Assembly: GCF_009931115.1 (NCBI RefSeq)
Contig: NZ_CP047491.1
Coordinates: 3,609,501-3,673,500, forward strand
From: Microbulbifer hydrolyticus
Lineage (GTDB): Bacteria; Pseudomonadota; Gammaproteobacteria; Pseudomonadales; Cellvibrionaceae
Length of the DNA: 64,000 nt
Direction: 5' to 3'
The notes under the pieces are model-generated. The model saw only the letters and a list, made by a program, of their open reading frames with translations. It was not told the origin of the DNA and ran no database searches. Below are positions 17,439 to 25,588 of this stretch, piece after piece. The position numbers were made by a program, and so were the translations under genes. Each line of letters begins with the position of its first letter. Position 1 is the first letter of the stretch.

Positions 17439-19412
17439 ATGAATAAGTTTGCCCGAACCCTTTTGGCTCCCGCTGTCGCCGCTGCACTTCTGACGGCCTG
17501 TGAATCCAGGCCCGTGGATAACCAAACCACGGCGGATACCGCCGACAGTATCCACGAAACATCCCAGGTCTCGGCCGCGAAAGGCCCTGCAGCAGAGAAC
17601 ACAGCGCTGCACACAGCAACTGCCTCCCCGGTCGAAACCTTCGGCAAGCCGGTGATCTACCAGGTTCTGCCGCGACTGTTCGGCAATACCAATGCCACCA
17701 ACAAACCCTGGGGAACCATCGAAGAAAATGGTGTCGGCAAATTCAGTGACTTTACGCCCGAGGCCCTGCAGGCGGTGCGCGAACTGGGCGCCAACTACAT
17801 CTGGTATACCGGTGCACTGCATCATGCGGTGGTACGCGATTACACCGAGTTCGGCATTGCCAATGATGATCCCGATGTGGTGAAAGGCCGTGCGGGTTCT
17901 CCCTACGCGGTGAAGGATTACTATTCCGTAAACCCCGACCTGGCAGAGGACCCGGCCAAACGCCTGCAAGAGTTTCGCGAGCTGATCGCCCGCTCTCACG
18001 AAGCCGGCCTCAAGGTCATCATTGATATCGTCCCCAACCACGTCGCGCGCAATTACCAGTCCCTCGACAAGCCGGAGGGCGTGCGCGATTTCGGTGCCGA
18101 CGATGACACCAGCGTGGCCTATGCACGCGATAACAATTTCTACTATGTGCCGGGCGAACCCTTCCAGGTACCGGTCGCCGACGATGGCTACCGTCCCCTG
18201 AACGGTGAGGCCCACCCGCTGGTCGACGGAGAGTTTACCGAGGTACCCGCCAAGTGGACTGGTAACGGCAGCCGGGCACCGCAGCCGGCCCAGGGCGACT
18301 GGTATGAAACGGTCAAAATCAACTTCGGGGTGCGCCCGGACGGCAGTCACGATTTTGCCGAACTGCCCGCAGACTTCGCGAATAAAGACTACAAAGCCCA
18401 CGCAGCGTTCTGGGCCGACAAGGACGTGCCGGACAGCTGGAAAAAATTCCGCGAGATTACCGACTACTGGCTCGCGTTCGGCGTCGACGGCTTCCGCTAC
18501 GACATGTCCGGGATGGTGCCGGTGGCGTTCTGGAGCTACCTGAACTCTTCCATCAAGATGCAAAAGCCCGACGCATTGTTGCTCGCAGAAATCTATCAGC
18601 CAGACCTGTACCGGGATTACATTCACCTCGGCAAGATGGACTACCTCTACGACAAGGTAGGCACCTACGATGCAATCCGCGCGGTAATGGAAGGCAAGGC
18701 CGGCACCGATCCGCTGGTAGATATCCAGAACAGCCTGGAAGGCATTGAAGACAACATGTTGCGGTTTATGGAAAATCACGACGAGCAGCGTATCAGCAGC
18801 CCCGAGTTCGCCGGTAACCCGCAAGCCGGCATTCCCGCCATGGTGGTATCCGCCACCATCAGCGGCGCCCCCACCCTGCTCTACTTCGGCCAGGAACTGG
18901 GTGAGCCCGGTGCTGGCGATGCCGGTTTCGGCAAAGCGAGCCGCACCACCATTTTCGACTACTGGTCAGTCCCCAGCATTCGCCGCTGGAACAACGAGGG
19001 ACAGTTCAACAGCGAAAACCTCAGTGACGCCGAACAGCAACTGCGCGATACCTACCGGCGCCTCCTGGCCTTTTCCACCAGCAGTGAGGCACTGCGTGGC
19101 GACTACACGGACCTGCACAGCTACAACCGCAAACACGGACAGGGCTATAGCGATCAGCAGTTCGCGTTTGCCCGTTGGGCGCCGCAGGAGCGGCTGGTGG
19201 TGGTAGCCAACTTTGCCGACACCGCAAAAAGCCTGACGCTGAAGCTGCCTGCGGAGTTATTGCAACAGTGGCAGCTGCAAGATGGCCGCTACCCGATGAG
19301 CGAGAAGCTACAGGGAGCCGCGGGTGCGGAACTGAGCGTGGAGAACGGTGAAGGGAAGGTTGCCCTTGAGCTGGAACCTTTCGAGAGCGTGATCCTGCAG
19401 CTGGAAAACTGA
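17439..19412 (+). CDS. GH13 alpha-amylase-like lipoprotein
   Basis: 657 residues. ATG 17439 (MNKFARTLL) was chosen over an in-frame TTG at 17421. Lipobox LLTAC gives a lipidated Cys21, followed by a Ser/Thr/Glu-rich linker. The barrel begins PVIYQVLPRLFGN; D355 (GFRYDMSG), E384 (LLAEIYQ) and D448 (ENHDEQR) are the catalytic triad. A long B-domain-like insertion carries QPAQGDWYETVKINFGVR. This type resembles the surface or periplasmic SusG-like amylases of oligosaccharide-processing loci. Last gene of the GH13-GH31-GH13 operon, followed by a strong convergent hairpin. Confidence 0.87.
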   Translation: MNKFARTLLAPAVAAALLTACESRPVDNQTTADTADSIHETSQVSAAKGPAAENTALHTATASPVETFGKPVIYQVLPRLFGNTNATNKPWGTIEENGVGKFSDFTPEALQAVRELGANYIWYTGALHHAVVRDYTEFGIANDDPDVVKGRAGSPYAVKDYYSVNPDLAEDPAKRLQEFRELIARSHEAGLKVIIDIVPNHVARNYQSLDKPEGVRDFGADDDTSVAYARDNNFYYVPGEPFQVPVADDGYRPLNGEAHPLVDGEFTEVPAKWTGNGSRAPQPAQGDWYETVKINFGVRPDGSHDFAELPADFANKDYKAHAAFWADKDVPDSWKKFREITDYWLAFGVDGFRYDMSGMVPVAFWSYLNSSIKMQKPDALLLAEIYQPDLYRDYIHLGKMDYLYDKVGTYDAIRAVMEGKAGTDPLVDIQNSLEGIEDNMLRFMENHDEQRISSPEFAGNPQAGIPAMVVSATISGAPTLLYFGQELGEPGAGDAGFGKASRTTIFDYWSVPSIRRWNNEGQFNSENLSDAEQQLRDTYRRLLAFSTSSEALRGDYTDLHSYNRKHGQGYSDQQFAFARWAPQERLVVVANFADTAKSLTLKLPAELLQQWQLQDGRYPMSEKLQGAAGAELSVENGEGKVALELEPFESVILQLEN

Positions 19413-19418
19413 TTGATT

Positions 19419-19451
19419 CCCGCCGCCGGTGGCAAGGCCGCTGGCGGCGGG
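19419..19451. terminator. Convergent terminator hairpin
   Basis: A 15-bp stem (CCCGCCGCCGGTGGC with GCCGCTGGCGGCGGG, two G-U pairs) and a 3-base loop fill the gap between two convergent genes. The T-run is poor, but stem strength and position support a shared terminator. Confidence 0.7.
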
Positions 19452-19452
19452 T

Positions 19453-20184
19453 TCAATAAAACTCAAATTCCAGCAGCAGGCGTATTGTCTGATCCGCGCT
19501 GTCACTGGTCAGCCCCTGTATGACGCCCAGCTCCCACAGCAACTGCTGGGCGCGGGGCAATTTTTTTACCCCGCGAATAACCGGGCCCACGCCGGTGTAG
19601 TCCTGCCCCGCATAGAGTTCCAGGCCCGGCTCGAACAGGGGCGTCCAGCGGTAGCGCGCCTGCAGGCGCAGCTCGGACTCCCACTCGTTGGCAAAATCGT
19701 CGCCCCACTCGTAAACCGCGGCAAAGTTGGCAGTACCCGTCCAGCGCCCCCACTCCCTGCTGGCCAGCAAGGTCGCCGCCGCCTCCCAGATATCGTCTTC
19801 ACGCTCTTGCTCCAGCTCAAACAGCATGCCCCAGTCCGCAGCGTACTCCCCCTGCTCGGTGAGCTGCCACTTGGCCTCCAGCTCCACGGCGGCGAGTCTC
19901 AGATCCTGCCCGGAATTCTTCTCGCCAATCAGGTAGACCTCGCCAAACCAGCGGTCGGAAAAACTGCGGCCGAATCCCAGCCGGTGCAGCTGCTGCCCCT
20001 CATAGGGCTCATCCCCGCCGGGAATCGCCGATGTGCGCCACTCCAGTTCTTTTTCCAGCGGTTGAACATAGGGATCGTAAACACGGTCGACCACTTGCCC
20101 ATCCGCGTGCGCCACCGATGGTACCCCCATCACGATGACACAAGCGGCCAGCAGAGAGGCATCAGTGCGCAATCGCGGGGACAT
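19453..20184 (-). CDS. Outer-membrane-like beta-rich protein, last gene of the ten-gene operon
   Basis: About 243 residues from ATG 20184 (MSPRLRTDAS); ATG 20205 is an alternative. Signal peptide ends SVAHA. The mature protein begins VVDRVYDPYVQPLEKELEWR and is built of alternating aromatic strands (AELEAKWQLTE-like, YAADWGMLFELE, EWGRWTGTANFAAVYEW), ending in a C-terminal aromatic (FEFY) as in outer-membrane barrels. I know such proteins only as uncharacterised. A close paralogue lies at 28956-29687. Overlaps the FTR1 gene end, so it probably belongs to the iron module of the operon. Confidence 0.6.
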   Translation of the reverse strand: MSPRLRTDASLLAACVIVMGVPSVAHADGQVVDRVYDPYVQPLEKELEWRTSAIPGGDEPYEGQQLHRLGFGRSFSDRWFGEVYLIGEKNSGQDLRLAAVELEAKWQLTEQGEYAADWGMLFELEQEREDDIWEAAATLLASREWGRWTGTANFAAVYEWGDDFANEWESELRLQARYRWTPLFEPGLELYAGQDYTGVGPVIRGVKKLPRAQQLLWELGVIQGLTSDSADQTIRLLLEFEFY

Positions 20185-20968
20185 GGGAAGACGTTCGAAA
20201 AACATAATGCGTAACCCCAAGTATCAGCGCCATCACCGCCATACTCGTTGTGTATAAGAAGACTTCAATCGGCGTCGGCGACGCCTCGTAACTCACCAGG
20301 GCAAACAGCAGTTGCCCCACCAGCGAATGCTCGGGCAGCAATCCGGAGCTATCCCAAAGAGGTGCCTGTGCCGGCAGCCAGTCCACCTGAATCAAAAGTT
20401 GTGCGGCCTGTGAACACATGCCCCCGGCAACGATGGTAAGCAATATACAGGTAACCGGCAGGATGTAGCGCTTCGGCAGGCCGAGCAAGAGGTAATACAA
20501 CAAGGCACCAATACTAAAGCCGATTCCCGCGCCGATCAGTGCGCCCTTTACTACGCTGCCAAACAGTTCCGGCTGCGAATGAAAGGTATACAGGTAAATA
20601 TAAATCTCTGCGCCTTCGCGCAGTACCGAGCAGGTCACCGCCAGCAACATCAACCACTTTAGCAGCGAGAGCCGGTATCCAGGGCGATAGTAGTTGATCA
20701 CCATCAGAGTGGTCGCCATCACTAGCAGGAAATAGATCCAAAAATGCAGCCCGGCATTCAGCAGCTCCTGTCCGGCGCCGTCGAAGGCATTCGAGATTGC
20801 CGCCAGGTTATTTCCATACACGGCGGAGCCAATACCACCCAAAACCAGTGCAAGCAGAAACCAACGCGTCGACAGCCCGAGAAAGCGGCTCATGGCGAGC
20901 AGGATGCAGAACACCAGTCCCGCTTCGAGCACTTCCCGGAAAATAATAATCACACTGGTCAATAGCAT
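20162..20968 (-). CDS. FTR1-family iron permease
   Basis: 268 residues, about seven transmembrane helices. Two Arg-Glu-x-x-Glu signatures (REVLEAG at 11-17 and REGAE near 115) are the iron-translocation motifs of the FTR1/EfeU family of the inner membrane. Such permeases import ferric iron made by ferroxidation in the periplasm; here the partner gene just upstream encodes a small cupredoxin instead of EfeO/EfeB. 27 bases separate the two. Located after a two-component system in the same operon. Confidence 0.85.
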   Translation of the reverse strand: MLLTSVIIIFREVLEAGLVFCILLAMSRFLGLSTRWFLLALVLGGIGSAVYGNNLAAISNAFDGAGQELLNAGLHFWIYFLLVMATTLMVINYYRPGYRLSLLKWLMLLAVTCSVLREGAEIYIYLYTFHSQPELFGSVVKGALIGAGIGFSIGALLYYLLLGLPKRYILPVTCILLTIVAGGMCSQAAQLLIQVDWLPAQAPLWDSSGLLPEHSLVGQLLFALVSYEASPTPIEVFLYTTSMAVMALILGVTHYVFRTSSHVPAIAH

Positions 20969-20995
20969 GGAAATTGTCTGTCGCTATCCAAAATA

Positions 20996-21337
20996 TTATT
21001 CCGCAATGACTTTGCCCTGCGCCGTTTTCGGGTTGAACTCACCAAAAAATGGATACTCGCCGGGCTTCAGTGGGCCAATAAAGATAATCGCTTTCTGCCC
21101 ACCCATAATCACCTTTTCCCGGTTCAGCTCGTAGCTTTCAAATTCCTCCGGCGTTTTGTCCCGGTTGTGGACAATCAGTTTCACCTTGGTATTGGCGGGC
21201 ACCACAAGCTCTGAGGGAATAAACAGATGGTCGCGTATTTCCAGCGTCACTTCTGGCCGCCCGGCGCCAAAACAGAAAACGATTGCAGGAAGCACCAGCA
21301 GCGCGTTGCGCGCCCGGGTCCAACGGCTGTCACGCAT
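20996..21337 (-). CDS. Periplasmic cupredoxin-like protein partner of FTR1
   Basis: 113 residues; start ATG 21337 has a good AGGGAGAG site, and it overlaps the kinase stop by 8 bases. Signal peptide, then a short beta-sandwich with VTLEIRDHLFIPSELVVPANTKV and a C-terminal EYPFFGEFNPKTAQGKVI, as in the cupredoxin_1 proteins that accompany FTR1 permeases. The type-1 copper Cys-His ligand set is absent (no Cys in the mature part), so it may bind metal through Met/Glu/His like P19-type proteins. Role inferred: metal binding or ferroxidation beside the permease. Confidence 0.75.
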   Translation of the reverse strand: MRDSRWTRARNALLVLPAIVFCFGAGRPEVTLEIRDHLFIPSELVVPANTKVKLIVHNRDKTPEEFESYELNREKVIMGGQKAIIFIGPLKPGEYPFFGEFNPKTAQGKVIAE

Positions 21338-22730
21338 GATTGGTCTCTCCCTGTGCAATGCTCTCATCCGTCGCCTGTTCCCGGTTCGGCCCACGGCGTG
21401 GAAACCTCACCTGAACCGATAACCCATGACCGAAATGCGACGTGCCGAGCTTGATGTCTGCATGGTGCAACTGAGCGATATGCTGCACGATCGACAACCC
21501 GAGCCCGCATCCTTCCACCGTAGACGTATGTCGATCGCCGCCGATACGATAGAAGCGCTCGAACACCCTCGCGTATTCCTCTTCCGCAATACCCGGTCCG
21601 GAATCTTCCACACGCAGCTCCACTGCATCATTGAGTGGCCTCACGGAAACTTCGATGCGGCCACCCTCCGGCGAGTACTTATTCGCATTTCTGAGCAGGT
21701 TCTTGAGCAGGATCGATAACGCGAAACGGTCACCATCAAGTGTGGCGGAAGCACCACGCAGTTCCACCTGCTGCTCCCGGGCGGCAAAGCCCGCATAGTT
21801 CTCGGCAATAATTTCCCGCGCCAGGGTGTAAATATCCACGGACTCAAAGCGCGCCGGGTAGTGATCCGGGGTCGTTCGGTAGAGATCGAGCATCTGTTCA
21901 ACCAGGTGTGACATGCGCTCCACGCTAGCCTGTAGCTTTGCCAGTGAATCCGGTTTGTGGGCCAGTTGACGCTCTCCGCCCGAAGATTCCGACAGCTCGC
22001 GTTCGACATTGTGCGCATGCACCTGGATCGCACTGATCGGCGTACGCAATTCGTGCGCGGCATCCGCAGAGAAGCGCCGCTCACGATCGAATGATCCCTG
22101 CAGCCGGGCGAGCAGCGCATTGGTGGAGGAGACAACCGATTGTAATTCCACCGGTGGACTATCTATTGGCAGTGGACGCAGATCTTCCGCGCGCTTTTCC
22201 TGCAACGCCGCGGCCAGTTTTCGCAGACTGCTCAGGCCGCGCCCCAGAATAAGCCAGATCAGTAACCCGGCTACCGGTATGCCAATCAGAATTGGAGAAA
22301 CGGACTCGAGGATAACCCGGTCCGCCAACTGGAAGCGCAGGTCAATGCGCTCGGCCACCTGTACCCAGGCACCCAGATCCGCCGCGTGATGGGTGAACAC
22401 CCGCCATCGGTAGCCGGAAAAATTGATCTCACGATACCCTTCGGCAAAGGTGCTCACCGGGGTTTGCGGGGCATTGTTTGAGCGCATCAACAGGCTTTGC
22501 TCATCTGCCCACACCTGAAAGGCCATCGACCCGGTATGGTCCACCACGACGGGAATTTTTTGAGGCACCGGCATGGCAGAAAGCAGCTGCGCGGTAGCCG
22601 CCATCTGCTGATCAAACAGTTGCTGCGCTTCCGCCATACTGGCGCGATAGCCCTGCAATGCGGACACAAAATTAACCAGCACGATGGTCGACAGCAGGGT
22701 GACCAGCATGAAGATGCGAATAGACCTCAC
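21330..22730 (-). CDS. Sensor histidine kinase, QseC/PmrB type
   Basis: 466 residues, inner membrane. Two helices (about 5-25 and 145-163) flank a periplasmic sensor domain, followed by HAMP-like, HisKA with H226 in FSADAAHELRTPIS, and HATPase with N-box LLKNLLRNANKYS, G1 VEDSGPGIAEE and G2 GCGLGLSIV. The start is GTG at 22730, sharing its G with the TAG of the response regulator (TAGTG), so the pair is coupled. The short QseC-type periplasmic domain is consistent with sensing cations, iron or small ligands. Confidence 0.87.
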   Translation of the reverse strand: MRSIRIFMLVTLLSTIVLVNFVSALQGYRASMAEAQQLFDQQMAATAQLLSAMPVPQKIPVVVDHTGSMAFQVWADEQSLLMRSNNAPQTPVSTFAEGYREINFSGYRWRVFTHHAADLGAWVQVAERIDLRFQLADRVILESVSPILIGIPVAGLLIWLILGRGLSSLRKLAAALQEKRAEDLRPLPIDSPPVELQSVVSSTNALLARLQGSFDRERRFSADAAHELRTPISAIQVHAHNVERELSESSGGERQLAHKPDSLAKLQASVERMSHLVEQMLDLYRTTPDHYPARFESVDIYTLAREIIAENYAGFAAREQQVELRGASATLDGDRFALSILLKNLLRNANKYSPEGGRIEVSVRPLNDAVELRVEDSGPGIAEEEYARVFERFYRIGGDRHTSTVEGCGLGLSIVQHIAQLHHADIKLGTSHFGHGLSVQVRFPRRGPNREQATDESIAQGETNHA

Positions 22731-23389
22731 TATGCGGGGCCCACCTTGTAGCCTACGCCGCGGATCGTCTGGATAAATTCGGGATAGATTTTCTTGCGCA
22801 GGTTGTGAATGTGCACATCCACGGTGTTGCTCGATACTTCCTCACCCCAGCTATACAGCTTGTCTTCCAGCTGCTCGCGGCTGAGGATATGCCCGGGACG
22901 CTCGGCCAGAGCGCGCAACAGGGTAAACTCCCGCCGTGACAACCGCACCGCCTCGCCCGCGCGAAAGACTTCATGGGAGGCAAGGTTGATCTGCACATCG
23001 CCGATCGCGATCTCTGCGCTGAGCCCCACGCCCGCGCGACGTTCCAGCGCGCGCAGGCGGGCGAGCAGCTCATCGACTGCAAACGGCTTGGTCAGGTAGT
23101 CGTCCGCGCCAGCGTCCAGCCCCTGCACTTTTGAGGCGAGATCATCCCGCGCGGTGAGTATCAGGACCGAGGACTTCACACCGTAGCTGCGCAACTGCCG
23201 CAACACCTCGATCCCATCGATATCCGGTAACCCGAGGTCGAGAACGATGACATCCGGCTGCGCGGCGCGAGCGAGGGAAACCCCCTCCCCTCCTCGCGCA
23301 GCCAGGTCGACGGCGTAACCCGTATGGCGTAGTGCCGTGGCAATGCCATCGGCCAGGGACTCATCATCCTCGATTAGCAATATCCGCAT
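22730..23389 (-). CDS. OmpR-family response regulator, QseB/PmrA type
   Basis: 219 residues: receiver domain with acidic pocket (IEDDE), phosphorylation site D51 (VIVLDLGLPD) and Lys in LTKPF, then a winged-helix DNA-binding domain (VRLSRREFTLLRALAE, NTVDVHIHNLRKKI). The QseB/PmrA subgroup binds direct repeats of CTTAAG-like half sites 11 bases apart, and such a box lies in the promoter of this operon (27859-27875). 14 bases follow the TPR gene. Confidence 0.9.
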   Translation of the reverse strand: MRILLIEDDESLADGIATALRHTGYAVDLAARGGEGVSLARAAQPDVIVLDLGLPDIDGIEVLRQLRSYGVKSSVLILTARDDLASKVQGLDAGADDYLTKPFAVDELLARLRALERRAGVGLSAEIAIGDVQINLASHEVFRAGEAVRLSRREFTLLRALAERPGHILSREQLEDKLYSWGEEVSSNTVDVHIHNLRKKIYPEFIQTIRGVGYKVGPA

Positions 23390-23403
23390 TGACCGTGCAG
23401 TTC

Positions 23404-24087
23404 CTAGTGCATTTCCTGCTGTATTTTCGCCTGCAGACTTTTGATTTCTCCCAACCGCCCCTCGCTGGCGACAGGCCGCTGGGGGTCTGTTGGTGCCTGC
23501 TCCGCACGGTGCAGGTACTCAAGCGCCTGCGCGTAGTTTTTCTTCTGGAAAAGGTAGTCGGCGTAGAAGTAGTTGGCATCCACGTCTTTGGCGCCAAATT
23601 CCAGTCCTTTACGCAGAAAGGATTCGGCTTTTTTATCATTGCCGAACCCTATTGGCCAGCTCGGCACCTGGTAATACAGGGAGCCGAGGCTGGTATAGGC
23701 GGCTCCGTCCAGCACACTGCCATCGATGGCGATGGCCTGCTCCAGGTCGGACTTCGCCGCCTTTACCGCGGACAGCGCTCCCAAACCACCCTTGGCCCCG
23801 GCATAGGAGGCGCGAATGATGCCGCTCCACACCCACACCGGTGCGCTCTGCGGGTAGGCCGCGGTGGCCGCCTGCGCCTGGCCAATGAGTTCGGAGAACT
23901 GCGCGGCCTGTTGCTTCTCCGGCGTGCGGTACTTGATCTTTGCCCAGGCAGTTTGCAGCTCGGCGACACGCTCGTCCGCCGAATCCGCCATAGCGGTCAG
24001 TGAGAAAAACATCTGGGAAAACAACGCGACCACCAAAACGGCGATGGCACGGGAACATTTTTGCGCGGCAAGTGGCAAACCTTTCAT
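23404..24087 (-). CDS. Periplasmic TPR-repeat protein
   Basis: 227 residues with a signal peptide (about 1-34, ending AMA) and tetratricopeptide-like helical pairs (PVWVWSGIIRASYAGA, AAYTSLGSLYYQVPSW, ANYFYADYLFQKKNYAQALEYLHRAE). Probably a periplasmic scaffold; partner unknown. Starts within the SDR gene end (ATGA overlap), so it is co-translated with the enzyme genes, linking them to the regulatory half of the operon. Confidence 0.7.
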   Translation of the reverse strand: MKGLPLAAQKCSRAIAVLVVALFSQMFFSLTAMADSADERVAELQTAWAKIKYRTPEKQQAAQFSELIGQAQAATAAYPQSAPVWVWSGIIRASYAGAKGGLGALSAVKAAKSDLEQAIAIDGSVLDGAAYTSLGSLYYQVPSWPIGFGNDKKAESFLRKGLEFGAKDVDANYFYADYLFQKKNYAQALEYLHRAEQAPTDPQRPVASEGRLGEIKSLQAKIQQEMH

Positions 24088-24917
24088 GGTGTTTCTCCTT
24101 TGAGGTCGGGGAAATTCTGTTGCGCATACTCGCGGATAACCGGCAGCTTCTTCGCCAGTGCGGAATCCACCAGTGCGGGGAAAATTGCATTTACCTTGAT
24201 AAACAGCCGCTCCGGCCAGCCGATAAAGCGCCGGCGGCTACCGCTGCCTTCGAGGAGATTGAGGCAGGCCAGGGCAACCCGCTGCGGCGAGTCGGACTTG
24301 TTGCCGAGTGAGCGATTGAGTGCATTCACCGAGTCCGAGTTGAACGCGGTATCCACCGCGCGCGGTGCCAGGTAGTGCACGCGCACGCCGGAATCAGCCA
24401 CCTCGCGACGCAAGGCCTCGGTGAACCCGTGGAGACCGGATTTACTGGCGCCATAGACACTGAAACCGGGATGACCGATATGGCCAAACGCGGAACCGAT
24501 GTTGATCACCGCGGCGCGCCTGCTGTTCTGTAGCACCGGCATCAAGTCGCGGGTCAGCGCCATCGGTGCAAGCAGGTTGGTGTTGAGAATGCGCACCAGC
24601 TCGTCATCGCGGGTGTCCGCCAGCAAAGCAAACGTCGATACGCCGGCGTTATTGATCAATACGTCCACACCACCCGCTTGTTGGCGGCAGGCCTGTACCA
24701 GTCCCTGACGAGCGTCGGGGTCCAGCAGGTCGGCGACCAGCACCCGGTGTTCCGCCTCGCCCGGGAGGGACTCACACAGTTGCTGCAGGCGCTTTTCATC
24801 TCGCCCCTGTAGCAACAGCCGGTGTCCCCGCGCGGCGAGCAGCTCGGCAATCGCGCGCCCGATACCGCCACTGGCGCCGGTGACCAGTACCGTCAAAGAC
24901 TGTGCCGCGGTATTCAT
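24084..24917 (-). CDS. Short-chain dehydrogenase/reductase
   Basis: 277 residues. Classical SDR: TGASGGIG cofactor loop near residue 14, INNAGV, catalytic Ser in INIGSAFGHIG, YGASK with catalytic Tyr and Lys. A hydrophobic C-terminal part (PERLFIKVNAIFPALV) suggests membrane association or a lipid substrate, as in acyl-group reductases. ATG 24917 overlaps the stop of the di-iron gene (TGATG). Context points to reduction of an acyl-derived intermediate made by the ligase and oxidase upstream; this is inference. Confidence 0.8.
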   Translation of the reverse strand: MNTAAQSLTVLVTGASGGIGRAIAELLAARGHRLLLQGRDEKRLQQLCESLPGEAEHRVLVADLLDPDARQGLVQACRQQAGGVDVLINNAGVSTFALLADTRDDELVRILNTNLLAPMALTRDLMPVLQNSRRAAVINIGSAFGHIGHPGFSVYGASKSGLHGFTEALRREVADSGVRVHYLAPRAVDTAFNSDSVNALNRSLGNKSDSPQRVALACLNLLEGSGSRRRFIGWPERLFIKVNAIFPALVDSALAKKLPVIREYAQQNFPDLKGETP

Positions 24918-25588
24918 CACGCCGCCTCCAGTGTTGGGGAACAGCGCTCGACTTCACGGAAGATGTCCCCGTACAGGCGGTAGAACGCCCGCGCGCTGTG
25001 CACGATGGCTGCCTTGTCGGTGTCACACTCGATCCGGTTCATCAGGCCGCGGAAGAAATCTACATGTCCTATGTCGAGATCGCCGTGCGACAGCAGGTAG
25101 CTGAAGGCCTTGTTCGGCAATCCCAGCGAAGTCTGGATTGCACGTGCGGCACTGGTTGCCAGCGCGATACTGGTGCCCTCGAGGACATTGACCATGCCAA
25201 AGAAGCTCACCGGGTTACCCCTGGCAATGGCATCGTAGGCGTAGGCCACCATCATCTCGGTGGAGAAGTTCGGTCGACCGTGACGCACCGCCTCGGCATC
25301 GGCACCACAGGCAGCGATGTCATTCAGGATCCACTCCTGATGCCCGATCTCCTCTTCGATGTACTCTGCCAGCGCCTCGCGCAGCCATTCCTGGTGACCT
25401 CCGAGGCGACTGCCGCAGGCCATCATCAGCGGCACCGTATGCTTAACGTGGTGGTAGGCCTGGGTCAGGAAAGCCACATACTGTGGCAGTGTGATTTCGC
25501 CGCGGGCGCCAGCCTGGATCAGTGGCACATTCAACAGTGACAGGCGAGCCTCTTCGGTCCTTTGTTGTAGTTCGTCATAGAACAGCAT
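24917..25588 (-). CDS. Haem-oxygenase-like di-iron oxidase (HDO) / TenA-like fold protein
   Basis: 223 residues, all-helical. It matches the iron-containing redox enzyme family related to TenA, CADD, UndA and SznF. Candidate metal ligands are E79-x3-H83 (EEEIGHQEW), E137 (NVLEGTS) and H168-x3-D172-x2-H175 (SHGDLDIGHVDFF), the carboxylate/histidine pattern of HDO enzymes; TenA thiaminases lack it. Known HDOs use O2 for oxidative decarboxylation, N-oxygenation or C-C cleavage of fatty or amino acids. The start at 25588 overlaps the ligase end by 14 bases. Substrate likely delivered by the neighbouring AMP-ligase. Confidence 0.75.
   Translation of the reverse strand: MLFYDELQQRTEEARLSLLNVPLIQAGARGEITLPQYVAFLTQAYHHVKHTVPLMMACGSRLGGHQEWLREALAEYIEEEIGHQEWILNDIAACGADAEAVRHGRPNFSTEMMVAYAYDAIARGNPVSFFGMVNVLEGTSIALATSAARAIQTSLGLPNKAFSYLLSHGDLDIGHVDFFRGLMNRIECDTDKAAIVHSARAFYRLYGDIFREVERCSPTLEAA

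Noticed and set aside
15170..19403. Long minus-strand frames opposite the GH31 and GH13 genes
   Set aside because: Mirror frames of strongly conserved enzymes; the catalytic motifs are on the plus strand.
24917..25588. Thiaminase II (TenA) role for the helical protein
   Set aside because: No thiamine genes or TPP riboswitch nearby, and the metal-ligand pattern E/H plus HxxxDxxH fits the di-iron oxidases better.
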